From Ascidiaceihabitans sp039975415 (GTDB lineage: Bacteria > Pseudomonadota > Alphaproteobacteria > Rhodobacterales > Rhodobacteraceae), in the NCBI RefSeq assembly GCF_039975415.1, contig NZ_JBDWHD010000014.1: a stretch of DNA of 64,000 bases. One strand, 5' to 3'. Both the position numbers and the translations under genes were made by a program. Below are positions 50,207-59,057 of the stretch, piece after piece (position 1 is the stretch's first letter; each line of letters begins with the position of its first letter). The notes under the pieces were generated by a model. That model was not told the DNA's origin. It saw only the letters and a program-made list of their open reading frames with translations, and searched no databases.

Positions 50207-51604
50207 GTGGCAGGGTTTAATTCGGAATTGGCAGCGATCCGCTTTGGGTGTGGTCTGTCACCGGTGGTGGATGCGCCGCGCAGCGTCGACACGATGTTGC
50301 AAGGTCTGCAAAGCGCTGATGCAATGGCGCAAACCTTCCCGATCGAAAGCTTCGACACCTTCCGCGAAACCCGCATGAAAGCTGTGGCGGCCCAGCGTAA
50401 AATCTTGAAAGAGAACCGTGGCAGCGACATCGGCAAAGCCGCCCGCAAGCAACGCAATGTGTTAAACCGGATTGCGCGCACCGACAAAGGCCGGTGGCTT
50501 GGTCAAAACTTGTTGCGGCGCAGCTACACCGAACAGGGCTTTTTCGAACGCTTGGCGTTTTTCTGGGGTGACCATTTTTCAGCGCAAGGCAAGCAGGGCC
50601 TGATCCGTCGCGCAACTAGCCCCTATATCGAGGACGCCATTCGCCCCAATATGACAGGGCAGTTTGCGGACCTTCTGAAAGCCGCCGTTTTACATCCTTT
50701 GATGCTGACCTATCTAGACCAGCACCGTTCCGTGGGGCCGAACAGCGCGTTTTCCATGCGCAAAACGGCGCAAGGCAAGGCGGCGGGCCTGAACGAAAAC
50801 CTCGCGCGTGAGGTGTTGGAATTGCACACTTTGGGTGTGAACGGCCCCTATACCCAAACGGATGTCACCCAACTGGCAGAGCTGTTCACGGGGCTGACGT
50901 TTCAGGTCAACGTAGGCTTTAAATTTCGCAAGGATATGGTGGAACCGGGGGCAGAAACCGTCTTGGGCAAAACCTACGGTGACCAGATGAACCGCGCACC
51001 CGTTCTGGCGGTTCTGAATGATTTGGCAGTGCATCCTGCCACGGCCCGCCACGTGGCATGGAAGCTGGCGATGCACTTTGTCTCGGACACGCCTGACCCT
51101 GCGCTGATCGATCATGTTGCTGCGGCGTTTCAGGCGACGGATGGGAATTTGATGGCGGTTTACACAGCGCTTTTGGACCATCCGGCCGCGTGGCAGACCG
51201 ACAAGATGAATTTCAAATTTCCCGTCGATTTTGTGGGCTCTGCTTGCCGTGCGTTGGCCATACCCCCCGCCCCTATTCAGGCCTTTGATGAAAAAGGCAT
51301 GCAAAACGCCATTTCCACGCCGATGGCGATGATGGGGCAAAACTGGCAACTGCCGATTGGGCCGGACGGGTGGCCCGAAGAAGACAGTGAATGGATCACA
51401 CCCCAAGGGCTGTCGGGTCGTGTGCGTTGGGCGATGGCCGTGCCGCAAGTCTTGCAACCTGCCTTGCCTGACCCTCGCGAATTTGTGGATGCTGCCTTGG
51501 GCAGTTTCGCACCGGATGCCGTGCGCTTTGCCGCCTCTGCCGCCGAAAGCAAAACCGAAGCCATCGGCCTTGTTCTGGCCTCTCCCGCGTTTCAACGCCG
51601 TTGA
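50207..51604 (+). CDS. DUF1800 family protein
   Basis: A 465-residue DUF1800 protein from GTG at 50207, chosen because AGGGGC precedes it by about nine bases and the conserved N-terminus begins here; reading back to 50165 requires TTG. Typical blocks are ELAAIRFGCGLSP, RLAFFWGDHFS, and NENLAREVLELHTLGVNGPYTQTDVTQLAELFTGLTF. The family is nearly always encoded beside a DUF1501 protein, as here (12 bases downstream), and is thought to act at the envelope or in secretion; biochemical function is not established. Confidence 0.9.
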   Translation: MAGFNSELAAIRFGCGLSPVVDAPRSVDTMLQGLQSADAMAQTFPIESFDTFRETRMKAVAAQRKILKENRGSDIGKAARKQRNVLNRIARTDKGRWLGQNLLRRSYTEQGFFERLAFFWGDHFSAQGKQGLIRRATSPYIEDAIRPNMTGQFADLLKAAVLHPLMLTYLDQHRSVGPNSAFSMRKTAQGKAAGLNENLAREVLELHTLGVNGPYTQTDVTQLAELFTGLTFQVNVGFKFRKDMVEPGAETVLGKTYGDQMNRAPVLAVLNDLAVHPATARHVAWKLAMHFVSDTPDPALIDHVAAAFQATDGNLMAVYTALLDHPAAWQTDKMNFKFPVDFVGSACRALAIPPAPIQAFDEKGMQNAISTPMAMMGQNWQLPIGPDGWPEEDSEWITPQGLSGRVRWAMAVPQVLQPALPDPREFVDAALGSFAPDAVRFAASAAESKTEAIGLVLASPAFQRR

Positions 51605-51616
51605 TTTAGGATTGAT

Positions 51617-52846
51617 ATGATGACTGACGCTGTATCCCGCCGCACATTCTTGTCCCGAACCGGTCTTATTGGTTGTTCTTTGGCAGCCAGCCCTTTGATG
51701 ACCCCGATCAGCTTTGCCGCTGCCCCCTGGGACACGCGTCTGGTGGTGATCATCTTGCGTGGCGGTCTGGATGGGTTGGATGCGGTGCAGCCTTACGGCG
51801 ATCCGGCCTACGCGGCCTTGCGTCCCAAAGCTTTGGCAGGGGGGCCACAAAACGGCGGCATAGACCTGGACGGTTATTTCGCGTTGCACCCCGGCATGGC
51901 CAGCCTGATGCCACTGTGGACCGCAGGCGAATTGGGATTTGTGCATGCGGTATCGACGCCCTACCGCGACAAACGCAGCCATTTTGACGGGCAGGATTTG
52001 CTGGAAGCCGGCACAGACACGCTGGCCGAAGGCGCACGGGACGGCTGGTTGAACCGCATGTTGCAAGCCGTGCCAGGTGTGCAAGCGGATACCGCTTATG
52101 CCATCGGGCGTGGCGACATGCAGCTGTTGAAAGGCCCTGCCCCCGTGGCAAACTGGTCCCCCGACGCAGACCTGACGTTAAGCCCACAGGCCGAGCGCCT
52201 GATGGATCTGCTGATGCAAGACGACCCCGAAATGCACGCAGCTTTGGCCGAGGCGCAAATGCTGTCCGAAGGCGGCGGTGGCGGCATGGCCATGGCCGAC
52301 GATGGCGGCGAGATGATGATGGCCCAAATGCAGCAAGCCAGCAAAGGCGCGTCACATCGCAAAATCGCACGTTTTGCGGGGCAACGCCTGCGCAAAGATG
52401 CCCGTGTTGCAGCATTTTCGTTGAACGGTTGGGACACGCATCAGGCGCAGGGCCGCAATCTGACCCGCGCACTGGAACGTCTGTCCGAGACAATTTTGAC
52501 CCTGAAAGACACGCTGAAAGGCCCTGTCTGGAAAAAGACCGCCGTGGTCGTCATGACCGAATTCGGGCGCACCGCCCGCGAGAATGGCACAGGCGGCACG
52601 GATCATGGCACGGGTGGTTTGATGATTACAGCAGGCGGCGCCGTGCGCGGCGGGCGCGTGTTGGGCCAATGGCCCGGATTGGACAGCGGTGCCCTTTATG
52701 AAGACCGTGACCTGATGCCGACCCGTGACGTCCGCGCCCATGCGGCTTGGGTGATGCGCGGCCTTATCGGTTTGGACAGATCCGTGTTGGAAAATTCGGT
52801 GTTTCCGGGTCTGGATTTGGGTGATGATCCGGGTTTGCTTTTGTAA
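51617..52846 (+). CDS. DUF1501 family Tat-exported protein
   Basis: A 409-residue protein with a Tat signal (SRRTFLSRTG near residues 7-16, hydrophobic stretch to about 35). Family blocks are LVVIILRGGLDGLDAVQPYGDP, FALHPGMASLMPLW, and TAVVVMTEFGRTARENGTGGTDHGTGG. The DUF1501 fold is sulfatase/alkaline-phosphatase-like. Residues about 219-240 form an unusual Gly- and Met-rich loop (GGGGGMAMADDGGEMMMAQ). It follows the DUF1800 gene and probably acts with it in the periplasm. Confidence 0.92.
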   Translation: MMTDAVSRRTFLSRTGLIGCSLAASPLMTPISFAAAPWDTRLVVIILRGGLDGLDAVQPYGDPAYAALRPKALAGGPQNGGIDLDGYFALHPGMASLMPLWTAGELGFVHAVSTPYRDKRSHFDGQDLLEAGTDTLAEGARDGWLNRMLQAVPGVQADTAYAIGRGDMQLLKGPAPVANWSPDADLTLSPQAERLMDLLMQDDPEMHAALAEAQMLSEGGGGGMAMADDGGEMMMAQMQQASKGASHRKIARFAGQRLRKDARVAAFSLNGWDTHQAQGRNLTRALERLSETILTLKDTLKGPVWKKTAVVVMTEFGRTARENGTGGTDHGTGGLMITAGGAVRGGRVLGQWPGLDSGALYEDRDLMPTRDVRAHAAWVMRGLIGLDRSVLENSVFPGLDLGDDPGLLL

Positions 52847-52896
52847 CGGTCTGAAACCCCTTGGCCTTAGGCGATACTCCGCCTAGGGTCTCGCCT

Positions 52897-53616
52897 ATGA
52901 CACAACAGCGTCCCCTTGGCCCGATCGTTGAAAACTGGACCCCGCCACCGGCCCCGACAGGTGTGCCGTTGCAGGGGGCGTTTGCATATCTTGAACCTTT
53001 GAACGCTGAAGCGCATGCAGCTTTGCTGTTTCGCGCTTTTGCAGGGCATGATGCGGTGTGGGATTATTTGCCCTACGGTCCGTTTTCTTCTGCCGCGCAA
53101 TACCATCGTTGGGCACGGGAACACGCAGGGCAAAACGATCCGTTTTTCTACGCCATCCGAAATGACGCCAGCGGCACATGGGAAGGCGTGGCCAGCTTTT
53201 TGCGCGTTGATCCGACCGCCGGTTCTATTGAAATCGGTCACATCAACCTTAGCCCTGCGTTGCAGCAAACCCCTGCGGCCACGCAAGCTTTGTATTTGAT
53301 GATGGATTGGGCTTTTGACGCGGGATACCGCCGTGTGGAATGGAAATGCAACGCTTTGAACCTGCCCTCACGCCGCGCAGGCCAGCGTCTGGGGTTCAGC
53401 TATGAGGGCGTGTTTCGCCAAGCCACCATCACCAAGGGCCGCAACCGCGACACCGCGTGGTTTGCCGTTATTGACGCTGAATGGCCCGCGCTGAAAGAAG
53501 CCTTTGCCGCGTGGTTGGCCCCGTCCAATTTTGATGCGTCCGGCCGGCAGATCGAAAGCCTTAGCGATCTGACACGACTGGTGCGGGTCGCAAGCGATCC
53601 CGCCCTGACATCCTAG
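52897..53616 (+). CDS. GNAT-family N-acetyltransferase (RimJ-like)
   Basis: A 239-residue GNAT protein of the RimJ/RimL-like group, with an N-terminal extension of about 35 residues and the acetyl-CoA motif around ATQALYLMMDWAFDAGYRRVEWKCNALNLPSRRAGQRLGFSYEG. Such proteins acetylate amino groups on ribosomal proteins or small molecules; the substrate is not predictable. ATG at 52897 is used; the frame to 52861 lacks a ribosome site. A short GC hairpin lies between it and the DUF1501 gene. Confidence 0.88.
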   Translation: MTQQRPLGPIVENWTPPPAPTGVPLQGAFAYLEPLNAEAHAALLFRAFAGHDAVWDYLPYGPFSSAAQYHRWAREHAGQNDPFFYAIRNDASGTWEGVASFLRVDPTAGSIEIGHINLSPALQQTPAATQALYLMMDWAFDAGYRRVEWKCNALNLPSRRAGQRLGFSYEGVFRQATITKGRNRDTAWFAVIDAEWPALKEAFAAWLAPSNFDASGRQIESLSDLTRLVRVASDPALTS

Positions 53617-53626
53617 CCCGCGCGTC

Positions 53627-54346
53627 TTAAATCGCCATCCGGTGCGTCAGACGTTCTTGAACAAGCCCCGCAAGAACTGCGGTCTCAGATGATGCGGATT
53701 GGCCCTGAGCACGCTTTTTGGCCAGTGCGACAGCCGCTTGTTCCAAACGCGGGTCTTGTGCACTGCGCGCCACACCGCTTAGGAATTGGGCCACATAATC
53801 CAATGTGCGTTCATCGTTATGTTCTTCCAAAACATCCGCTACATGGGCCATGTCATCGTGGAACGCGATAGGGTCGGGCGTGATTTCTTCTTTGGATACA
53901 GCGCGTGGACCGGTCGGTTGCCGTTCTGCCGGCAAGCATGCCAGTATCGTTTCCTGAAAGCCTGCCAATGACGTAATCGGTTTGGCCAGAAATCCGTCGG
54001 CCCCCGCCCCCAATGCTGCGGCTTCGCCAAAATCATCACCGGACGTCCCTAAAACAACTTCAGGGCGTGGAGATGCCTCTGCGAGATCTTTTATGAGGTC
54101 CACCCCGTTTCCGTCCGGCAGCCCAAGATCAATGATCGCAATCGTGGGCCGGTACACTTGCAAATGCCGCCGTGCTGCCCGCAGGCTATCGGCGCGCCGG
54201 ATGCGTGCACCACTGCGCAAACACAACAGGCGCATCGCCTCGCAGGCAAAGCGACTGTCTTCAATCACAAGGACCGTAAGCCCCAACAGGGGACGATTTG
54301 CGGTTGGTGTCGGATAGTTTGGTGCGAAGGGGTCTGTCGTGTCCAT
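53627..54346 (-). CDS. Single-domain response regulator with helical C-terminus
   Basis: A 239-residue protein. The receiver domain (about residues 22-135) has the acidic pair Glu29-Asp30, phospho-acceptor Asp73 in IIDLGLPDGNG, Thr101/Ser102 and Lys122 in LAKPI. The C-terminal 100 residues are helical with HDDMAHVADVLEEHNDERTLDYVAQFLSGVARSA, without a DNA-binding motif, so it is likely a phosphorelay or output-by-interaction protein. No histidine kinase is adjacent. Confidence 0.87.
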   Translation of the reverse strand: MDTTDPFAPNYPTPTANRPLLGLTVLVIEDSRFACEAMRLLCLRSGARIRRADSLRAARRHLQVYRPTIAIIDLGLPDGNGVDLIKDLAEASPRPEVVLGTSGDDFGEAAALGAGADGFLAKPITSLAGFQETILACLPAERQPTGPRAVSKEEITPDPIAFHDDMAHVADVLEEHNDERTLDYVAQFLSGVARSAQDPRLEQAAVALAKKRAQGQSASSETAVLAGLVQERLTHRMAI

Positions 54347-54525
54347 GATGATATGCCTTTTGCCATATTCTACGACTCAGACGGTACGCAACCTTGCCTA
54401 ACAGCGCGTTAACAGCCCCAAGAACCTTAAGGGGTGACGCTGCGGGGTGCGGCGCTGCGTCCCTTGCTCTTGTCGGTCTTGCCCTGCATACACCCACCCA
54501 ACGCTACCTTTACCGGAGAACCCCA

Positions 54526-54930
54526 ATGATCGGTCGTTTGAACCATGTCGCCATCGCCGTCCCGGATCTGGACGCTGCCGCAGACCAATACCGCAACGCT
54601 TTGGGTGCCACTGTTGGCGCACCACAAGACGAACCGGACCACGGCGTCACGGTCATCTTCATCGAATTGCCCAACACGAAAATCGAATTGCTATACCCCC
54701 TTGGTGACAACAGCCCCATCACGGCGTTTTTGGAAAAGAACCCGTCAGGCGGGATGCACCACGTCTGCTACGAGGTCGACGACATCATCGCGGCCCGTGA
54801 CCATCTGAAAGAGACTGGCGCACGCGTGTTGGGCACAGGCGAGCCGAAGATCGGCGCCCACGGCAAGCCCGTCTTGTTCTTGCACCCCAAGGACTTCAAC
54901 GGCTGCCTTGTTGAACTGGAACAGGTGTAA
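54526..54930 (+). CDS. mce: Methylmalonyl-CoA epimerase
   Basis: A 134-residue glyoxalase-fold enzyme. It interconverts the (S) and (R) forms of methylmalonyl-CoA in propionyl-CoA metabolism, feeding the B12-dependent mutase. The opening GRLNHVAIAVPDLDAAADQYRNALGA and later SGGMHHVCYEVDDI and FNGCLVELEQV carry the metal ligands His and Glu. ATG at 54526 has GGAGA upstream; a frame to 54394 is not credible. It is two to four bases from a DUF1467 gene, a common pairing in alphaproteobacteria. Confidence 0.94.
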   Translation: MIGRLNHVAIAVPDLDAAADQYRNALGATVGAPQDEPDHGVTVIFIELPNTKIELLYPLGDNSPITAFLEKNPSGGMHHVCYEVDDIIAARDHLKETGARVLGTGEPKIGAHGKPVLFLHPKDFNGCLVELEQV

Positions 54931-54933
54931 ATT

Positions 54934-55197
54934 ATGGGTGTGACCTCAGCCCTCGTATTGTTGGCCGTGATCTGGTGGATGACCTTCCTGATCGTGCTGC
55001 CGTTGCGTGTCAAAACCCAAGGCGACCTGGGCGAAGTTGAGCCCGGAACACACGCAGGCGCCCCTGAAGAACACAATCTGAAGAAAAAAGCCCTGATCAC
55101 CACTGCCGTCGCCCTTGTGCTTTGGGTGGTGATCTCTGGCATCATTTTGTCAGGTGTCATTAGCGTGCGCGATTTCGATTGGTTCAATCGCGGTTAA
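54934..55197 (+). CDS. DUF1467 family membrane protein
   Basis: An 87-residue protein with two membrane helices (about 3-22 and 52-75) joined by a short acidic loop. The LVLLAVIWWMTFLIVLPLRVKTQ start is the family signature. It is usually encoded after methylmalonyl-CoA epimerase, as here. Its last 14 bases overlap the 3' end of the EI24 gene on the other strand. Function unknown. Confidence 0.9.
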   Translation: MGVTSALVLLAVIWWMTFLIVLPLRVKTQGDLGEVEPGTHAGAPEEHNLKKKALITTAVALVLWVVISGIILSGVISVRDFDWFNRG

Positions 55198-55897
55198 GGA
55201 CATTGCCCGTCAAATTGTGATACAAATGCGTGAAGGTCGCAGCCCCAAGGATCGGGATCACAAGATTGATCAACGGCAAGGACAACGGCATCGCCATCAA
55301 CACGCCCGCCATCCAGATTTTGCCCCTGTGAAGCTTGCGCAATTCTTTTGCGCGAGCCCGCCCCACACGGCGCATCGCAGCCAATGTGAAATATTCACGG
55401 CCCAGCAAAAAGCCGTTTAGCCCCCAAAAGATAGCAAGTGGCAGAAACGGCACCCAAAACAGCAAAGCATACAAGATAAGCGCCAAAACATTGGCTCCGA
55501 TCAATATGCCAAGAAAGTTCACCGTATCGCGCACAGCATCCCAAAACGGGACACGGGTTGCGGCCGGCAGATGCGGATAATGTACGTCTTCGACAGCTTG
55601 CGCGACATCCTCCAGGAACATCGAGGTTATCGCAGACGCGACCGGAATCATCAAAAAGATCGACAAAAAGACCATCACGAACACGCCACCCCAGCTTAGG
55701 ACGTCCCCGATCCATTTCACTTCTCCGATGATCGGAAGCAAAAATGAATCCCCCGTTGCCCAGTCGATCCAAGTGACAAACAGCGCCGTTGTACCCACAA
55801 GCAACGCCAGTGCCAGCCCCACACCAAGCAGAAGAACACGGCGAAAGCGTGGGTCGCTGATTTGGCCAACGGCCGCAAAAAAGGCGTTAAAAATCAT
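55184..55897 (-). CDS. EI24/CysZ-like membrane protein
   Basis: A 237-residue protein with about six hydrophobic segments. The middle segment LPLAIFWGLNGFLLGREYFTLAAMRRVG is the EI24/CysZ signature. CysZ proteins mediate sulfate uptake in some bacteria, but no cys genes are nearby, so the substrate is open. Its ATG at 55897 overlaps the nitroreductase stop by four bases, so they are cotranscribed. Confidence 0.87.
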   Translation of the reverse strand: MIFNAFFAAVGQISDPRFRRVLLLGVGLALALLVGTTALFVTWIDWATGDSFLLPIIGEVKWIGDVLSWGGVFVMVFLSIFLMIPVASAITSMFLEDVAQAVEDVHYPHLPAATRVPFWDAVRDTVNFLGILIGANVLALILYALLFWVPFLPLAIFWGLNGFLLGREYFTLAAMRRVGRARAKELRKLHRGKIWMAGVLMAMPLSLPLINLVIPILGAATFTHLYHNLTGNVLNRD

Positions 55898-56472
55898 GAA
55901 TTGACCCAAGTTGTGATCGCATCCAGATCAGGGCGCGGGCGCTCTGGTGGGGTCGTGGTTTCGGTGGCGATATGAATAAAGCCCGCGATACGTTCGTGAT
56001 CGTCCAACCCCAAAGCGTCTGTCATGAACACACGGTCATGGCTGGGCCACCCGCTTAACCAATTTGCACCCCATCCAGCCGCCAGTGCCGCATTCAGCAG
56101 CGCCAGACACACACCACCGACAGCATAGGTTTGTTCCAACGCCGGGATTTTTGCAGATGGTTTTTGAACTTCAATCACGGCAACAGCCAAATGCCCTTGG
56201 TCAAATTGCGCACGCCCCTTTTGAATTTGCTCCGGATCTAACCCCAATGCTTCCCCACATGATTGCGCTGCTTGTGCCAAACGGGGCATCGCCCCCGCCT
56301 CCAGCACAATAAAACGCCATGGTTCCAGCTTTCCATGATCCGGAGACCGCGAAGCCGCAGTCAAAAGCTGGTTTACGGTGGCAGGGTCAGGCACAGGGGC
56401 TTGCAAGGTCTTGGCCGGACGCGACCGCCGCATCAAAAGGAAATCAAGGGCGGCGGGGTTTGGAACAGGCAT
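55894..56472 (-). CDS. Nitroreductase-family protein
   Basis: A 192-residue FMN-dependent nitroreductase-like protein from ATG at 56472. The opening FLLMRRSRPAKTLQAPVPDPATVNQLLTAASRSPDHGKLEPWRFIVL and later LALLNAALAAGWGANWLSGW are family blocks (RRS...R for FMN phosphate). A TTG at 56487 in frame is less likely. It probably reduces quinones or nitro compounds with NAD(P)H. Two-gene unit with the EI24 protein. Confidence 0.88.
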   Translation of the reverse strand: MPVPNPAALDFLLMRRSRPAKTLQAPVPDPATVNQLLTAASRSPDHGKLEPWRFIVLEAGAMPRLAQAAQSCGEALGLDPEQIQKGRAQFDQGHLAVAVIEVQKPSAKIPALEQTYAVGGVCLALLNAALAAGWGANWLSGWPSHDRVFMTDALGLDDHERIAGFIHIATETTTPPERPRPDLDAITTWVNS

Positions 56473-56532
56473 ATGTGGGGCTTTCAAATGGTATCGTCAG
56501 GTATGTTTGGTGCACGGGTGCGACTTTCAAGA

Positions 56533-57639
56533 TCAGAACCCAAAGTCCCTGGCCATTTGGTCTATTTCAGATGCAATGAAAGCTTCGAACCTTGGGTTGG
56601 GCTGGCGTTTGCGAAATGAGGCCTCGTAGGGGTCCGGGGCAGAAACGGTGCTGTCGGACAAAGCTTCTAGGGTCGCATGCCCGCAAAATGGAACATAGAC
56701 CTCGGAATATCCGCCTTCATGCACCAGCACCAGTTTTCCACCGCAGATGTTTTCAGCGAGAATTTTGGTGCGTAGGGTCAGTTCACGGAACGTCTCTGCG
56801 GTGGCAAGGGTCTGGGACAAAGGGTCAAGGACAGAGGCATCGAACCCGCAGGCGACAATGATAATGTCAGGTGCGAAATCCGTGATCGCAGGGCGCACAA
56901 TACGGTCAAAGGCACGCAAATAGCCTTCGTGACCAGTACCTGCAGGGATGGGAATGTTGATATTGAAACCCTCGCCTGCGCCCGCACCACGATCCGTCAC
57001 GGCGCCGCTGTCGATGGGGTAGTTGTTTTCCTGATGTATGCTGATGGCCAGAACGTCGTCACGATTGTAATAGATGGCCTCAGTGCCGTTGCCGTGATGC
57101 ACGTCCCAGTCCAGCACGGCGACTTTGGATGCCATGCCCTTGGACTGTGCCGCCTCGATTGCGATGGCGATGTTGTTCAACAAACAAAACCCGTTTGGAA
57201 AATCAGGCAGACAATGGTGACCGGGCGGGCGGGACAAGGCGTAGGCGTTGTCCAAAGCCCCTGTCAAAACGGCGTCTATGGCAGCGACGGAAAGACCCGC
57301 AGACAAGGCGGCAATTTCATAGCCACCTGTCGCGAATGGCGTGCGTTGACCCAATTCGCCGCCACCTGCATCGGAGAGGGCTTTGAATGCGTCAAGATAA
57401 GAAGCCGGATGCACTCGCAGCAAATCGTCAGATGTCGCCATAGGTGCTGTTCGCACATCCAGATCTGCAGTCAAACCGGTGACGTCCATTAGGTTCTTTA
57501 AACGACGCTTGGTTTCGGGACTTTCCGGCAACCCACCCGCCGACAGTGGTTGAACCAACCCGCCAACAGGTTGCGTCATCGCATAGTTGCCACCTGTGTG
57601 CCAAAACGTCTTTTCATCCCAGAAAAAGCCAGTTGCCAT
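56533..57639 (-). CDS. Histone-deacetylase-superfamily protein
   Basis: A 368-residue protein. The catalytic and zinc-binding features are present: PPGHHCLPDFPNGFCLLNNIAIA, LDWDVHHGNG with metal ligands Asp and His, VACGFDASVLDPL with the second Asp, and the Tyr in GGYSEVY. Bacterial members deacetylate acetoin-, polyamine- or acylated amine-type compounds; the exact substrate is unknown. ATG at 57639 has GGAGGATC eight bases upstream; the frame to 57729 is rejected. Confidence 0.92.
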   Translation of the reverse strand: MATGFFWDEKTFWHTGGNYAMTQPVGGLVQPLSAGGLPESPETKRRLKNLMDVTGLTADLDVRTAPMATSDDLLRVHPASYLDAFKALSDAGGGELGQRTPFATGGYEIAALSAGLSVAAIDAVLTGALDNAYALSRPPGHHCLPDFPNGFCLLNNIAIAIEAAQSKGMASKVAVLDWDVHHGNGTEAIYYNRDDVLAISIHQENNYPIDSGAVTDRGAGAGEGFNINIPIPAGTGHEGYLRAFDRIVRPAITDFAPDIIIVACGFDASVLDPLSQTLATAETFRELTLRTKILAENICGGKLVLVHEGGYSEVYVPFCGHATLEALSDSTVSAPDPYEASFRKRQPNPRFEAFIASEIDQMARDFGF

Positions 57640-57747
57640 GTGATCCTCCGCTTCCCCGGCAACCGTGACAAAACATGCAAAAAATGTCCAGCTTAGCCCA
57701 AAGCAGGTAGGCGGTGCGGGAACCCGCACCTTACCCCGGTGTTACCG

Positions 57748-57800
57748 GTCTTTTTGCCAAAACATCTTGGGGGGGGGGCAGAACGCATGGGCAAAGCCCC
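57748..57800 (-). repeat. Intergenic 3'-end element, copy C
   Basis: Minus strand: GGGGC-TTT-GCCC hairpin (57789-57800), spacer, a run of ten C (57769-57778), then AAGATGTTTTGGCAAAAAGAC. It is more diverged than copies A, B and D but keeps the hairpin, C-run, T-run and AAAAAGAC tail. It lies about 110 bases downstream of trpS on the same strand. Confidence 0.6.
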
Positions 57801-57879
57801 GGCAACGGACAGGCGCATAAACAATCTAGCCCAAAGCAGATGTAAGGTGCACCTTGGTGCACCACGCCGCAAGACAAAG

Positions 57880-57901
57880 AAGGTGGGCCAAGGCCCACCT
57901 T
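57880..57901 (-). terminator. Likely trpS terminator hairpin
   Basis: A perfect 10-bp stem AAGGTGGGCC/GGCCCACCTT with a two-base spacer, eight bases past the trpS stop, followed on the minus strand by CTTTGTCTTG. The T-rich tail is weak but the stem is strong. Confidence 0.65.
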
Positions 57902-57908
57902 ACGCGCG

Positions 57909-58934
57909 TCACACTGCGGGGCCGACCATCCCCACAATCTCATAGGTCTTTTTCAAAATCGGGGCCGTGATCTCACGCGCCTGGCTTGCACCCCGTGCCA
58001 GTATCCGATCGATCTCTGCGGGATCATCCATCAAACGCGCCATCTCGCCGGAAATAGGCGAAAGCTTGGCCACAGCCAAATCCGCCAAAAGCGGTTTGAA
58101 CGTACCAAACTGTTGCCCCCCGACCTCGGACAAAACATCCTCAACAGAGCGTTCCGACAAGGCCGCAAAGATATTGACCAGATTACGTGCCTCGGGACGG
58201 CCTTCCAGCCCGTCGATATCAGAGGGCAGCCCGTCAGGATCCGTCTTGGCCTTACGAATTTTCTTTGAAATGACATCCACATCATCGGTCATGTTAATGC
58301 GTGATGCATCCGAAGGGTCGGATTTGGACATCTTTTTGGACCCATCACGCAGCGACATCACGCGTGTGGCCGCGCCTTCAATCACAGGCTCCGTCATTGG
58401 GAAGAAATCCACACCATAATCATGGTTAAACTTGGCAGCGATATCGCGTGTCAGTTCCAGATGCTGCTTTTGATCTTCACCAACAGGGACATGTGTGGCG
58501 TGATACACAAGAATATCGGCCGCCATCAAAGCGGGGTACCCAAACAAACCCAGCGATACGTTTTGCGCGTTTTTGCCAGCCTTGTCTTTGAACTGTGTCA
58601 TACGCTGCATCCATCCCATGCGTGCGACACAGTTGAAAATCCACCCCAATTGCGCATGTTCAGGCACTTGGGACTGGTTGATCAAAATCGACTTTTCGGG
58701 GCTGATGCCGGATGCGATGAAACCTGCCGCCAATTCGCGGGTGTTGTGCAACAGATCCTTTGGGTCTTGCCAGACCGTGATCGCGTGCAGGTCCACCATG
58801 CAGTAAATCGACTGCGCCACCTCGTCTTGCATGGTGACAAACCGTTTGATCGCACCAAGGTAATTGCCAAGGGTCAAACCGCCCGACGGCTGGATGCCGG
58901 AAAAGACGCGCGGGGTGAATGTCGTTTCAGTCAT
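57909..58934 (-). CDS. trpS: Tryptophan--tRNA ligase
   Basis: A 341-residue class I TrpRS. The HIGH-like motif is GGLTLGNYLGA near residue 15-25, and the KMSKS loop is DGSKKMSKSDPSDAS around residue 200. Length and domain order are normal. It is read away from the rhomboid-like gene and lies alone on the minus strand here. Confidence 0.97.
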   Translation of the reverse strand: MTETTFTPRVFSGIQPSGGLTLGNYLGAIKRFVTMQDEVAQSIYCMVDLHAITVWQDPKDLLHNTRELAAGFIASGISPEKSILINQSQVPEHAQLGWIFNCVARMGWMQRMTQFKDKAGKNAQNVSLGLFGYPALMAADILVYHATHVPVGEDQKQHLELTRDIAAKFNHDYGVDFFPMTEPVIEGAATRVMSLRDGSKKMSKSDPSDASRINMTDDVDVISKKIRKAKTDPDGLPSDIDGLEGRPEARNLVNIFAALSERSVEDVLSEVGGQQFGTFKPLLADLAVAKLSPISGEMARLMDDPAEIDRILARGASQAREITAPILKKTYEIVGMVGPAV

Positions 58935-59057
58935 GAAAACTATCCTAGATTCTGGCCTAAAGTTCTGGGCAAACCGTTTGCGCTGGCTTACCCATGCATG
59001 GATTGCCCGTCAACCGAAGGGCGTTTGGCAAACTGCGCTTAATCAAAGGACGCACGC

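Larger units (their letters stand above)
57694..57901. repeat. Cluster of short repeats and hairpins between trpS and the deacetylase gene
   Basis: The 13-mer TAGCCCAAAGCAG occurs twice (57694-57706 and 57827-57839), each followed by a hairpin sequence ending in or containing GGTGC: GGTGCGGG-AA-CCCGCACC (57713-57730) and GGTGCACC-TT-GGTGCACC (57846-57863). A perfect 10-bp hairpin AAGGTGGGCC/GGCCCACCTT follows at 57880-57901. Element copy C lies between the two direct repeats. Confidence 0.8.

Noticed and set aside
49336..50487. Long minus-strand open frame (383 codons) over the aspS end
   Set aside because: Overlaps conserved aspS sequence on the other strand and has no plausible start signal.
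50714..52084. Long minus-strand open frame (456 codons) across DUF1800 and DUF1501
   Set aside because: Antisense of two well-supported genes; composition (Arg, His, Gly rich) is that of a high-G+C shadow frame.
57769..57778. G10 tract as a phase-variation switch
   Set aside because: It is not in a coding sequence and sits within a repeat element; at 130 bases from the deacetylase start a promoter effect is only speculative.
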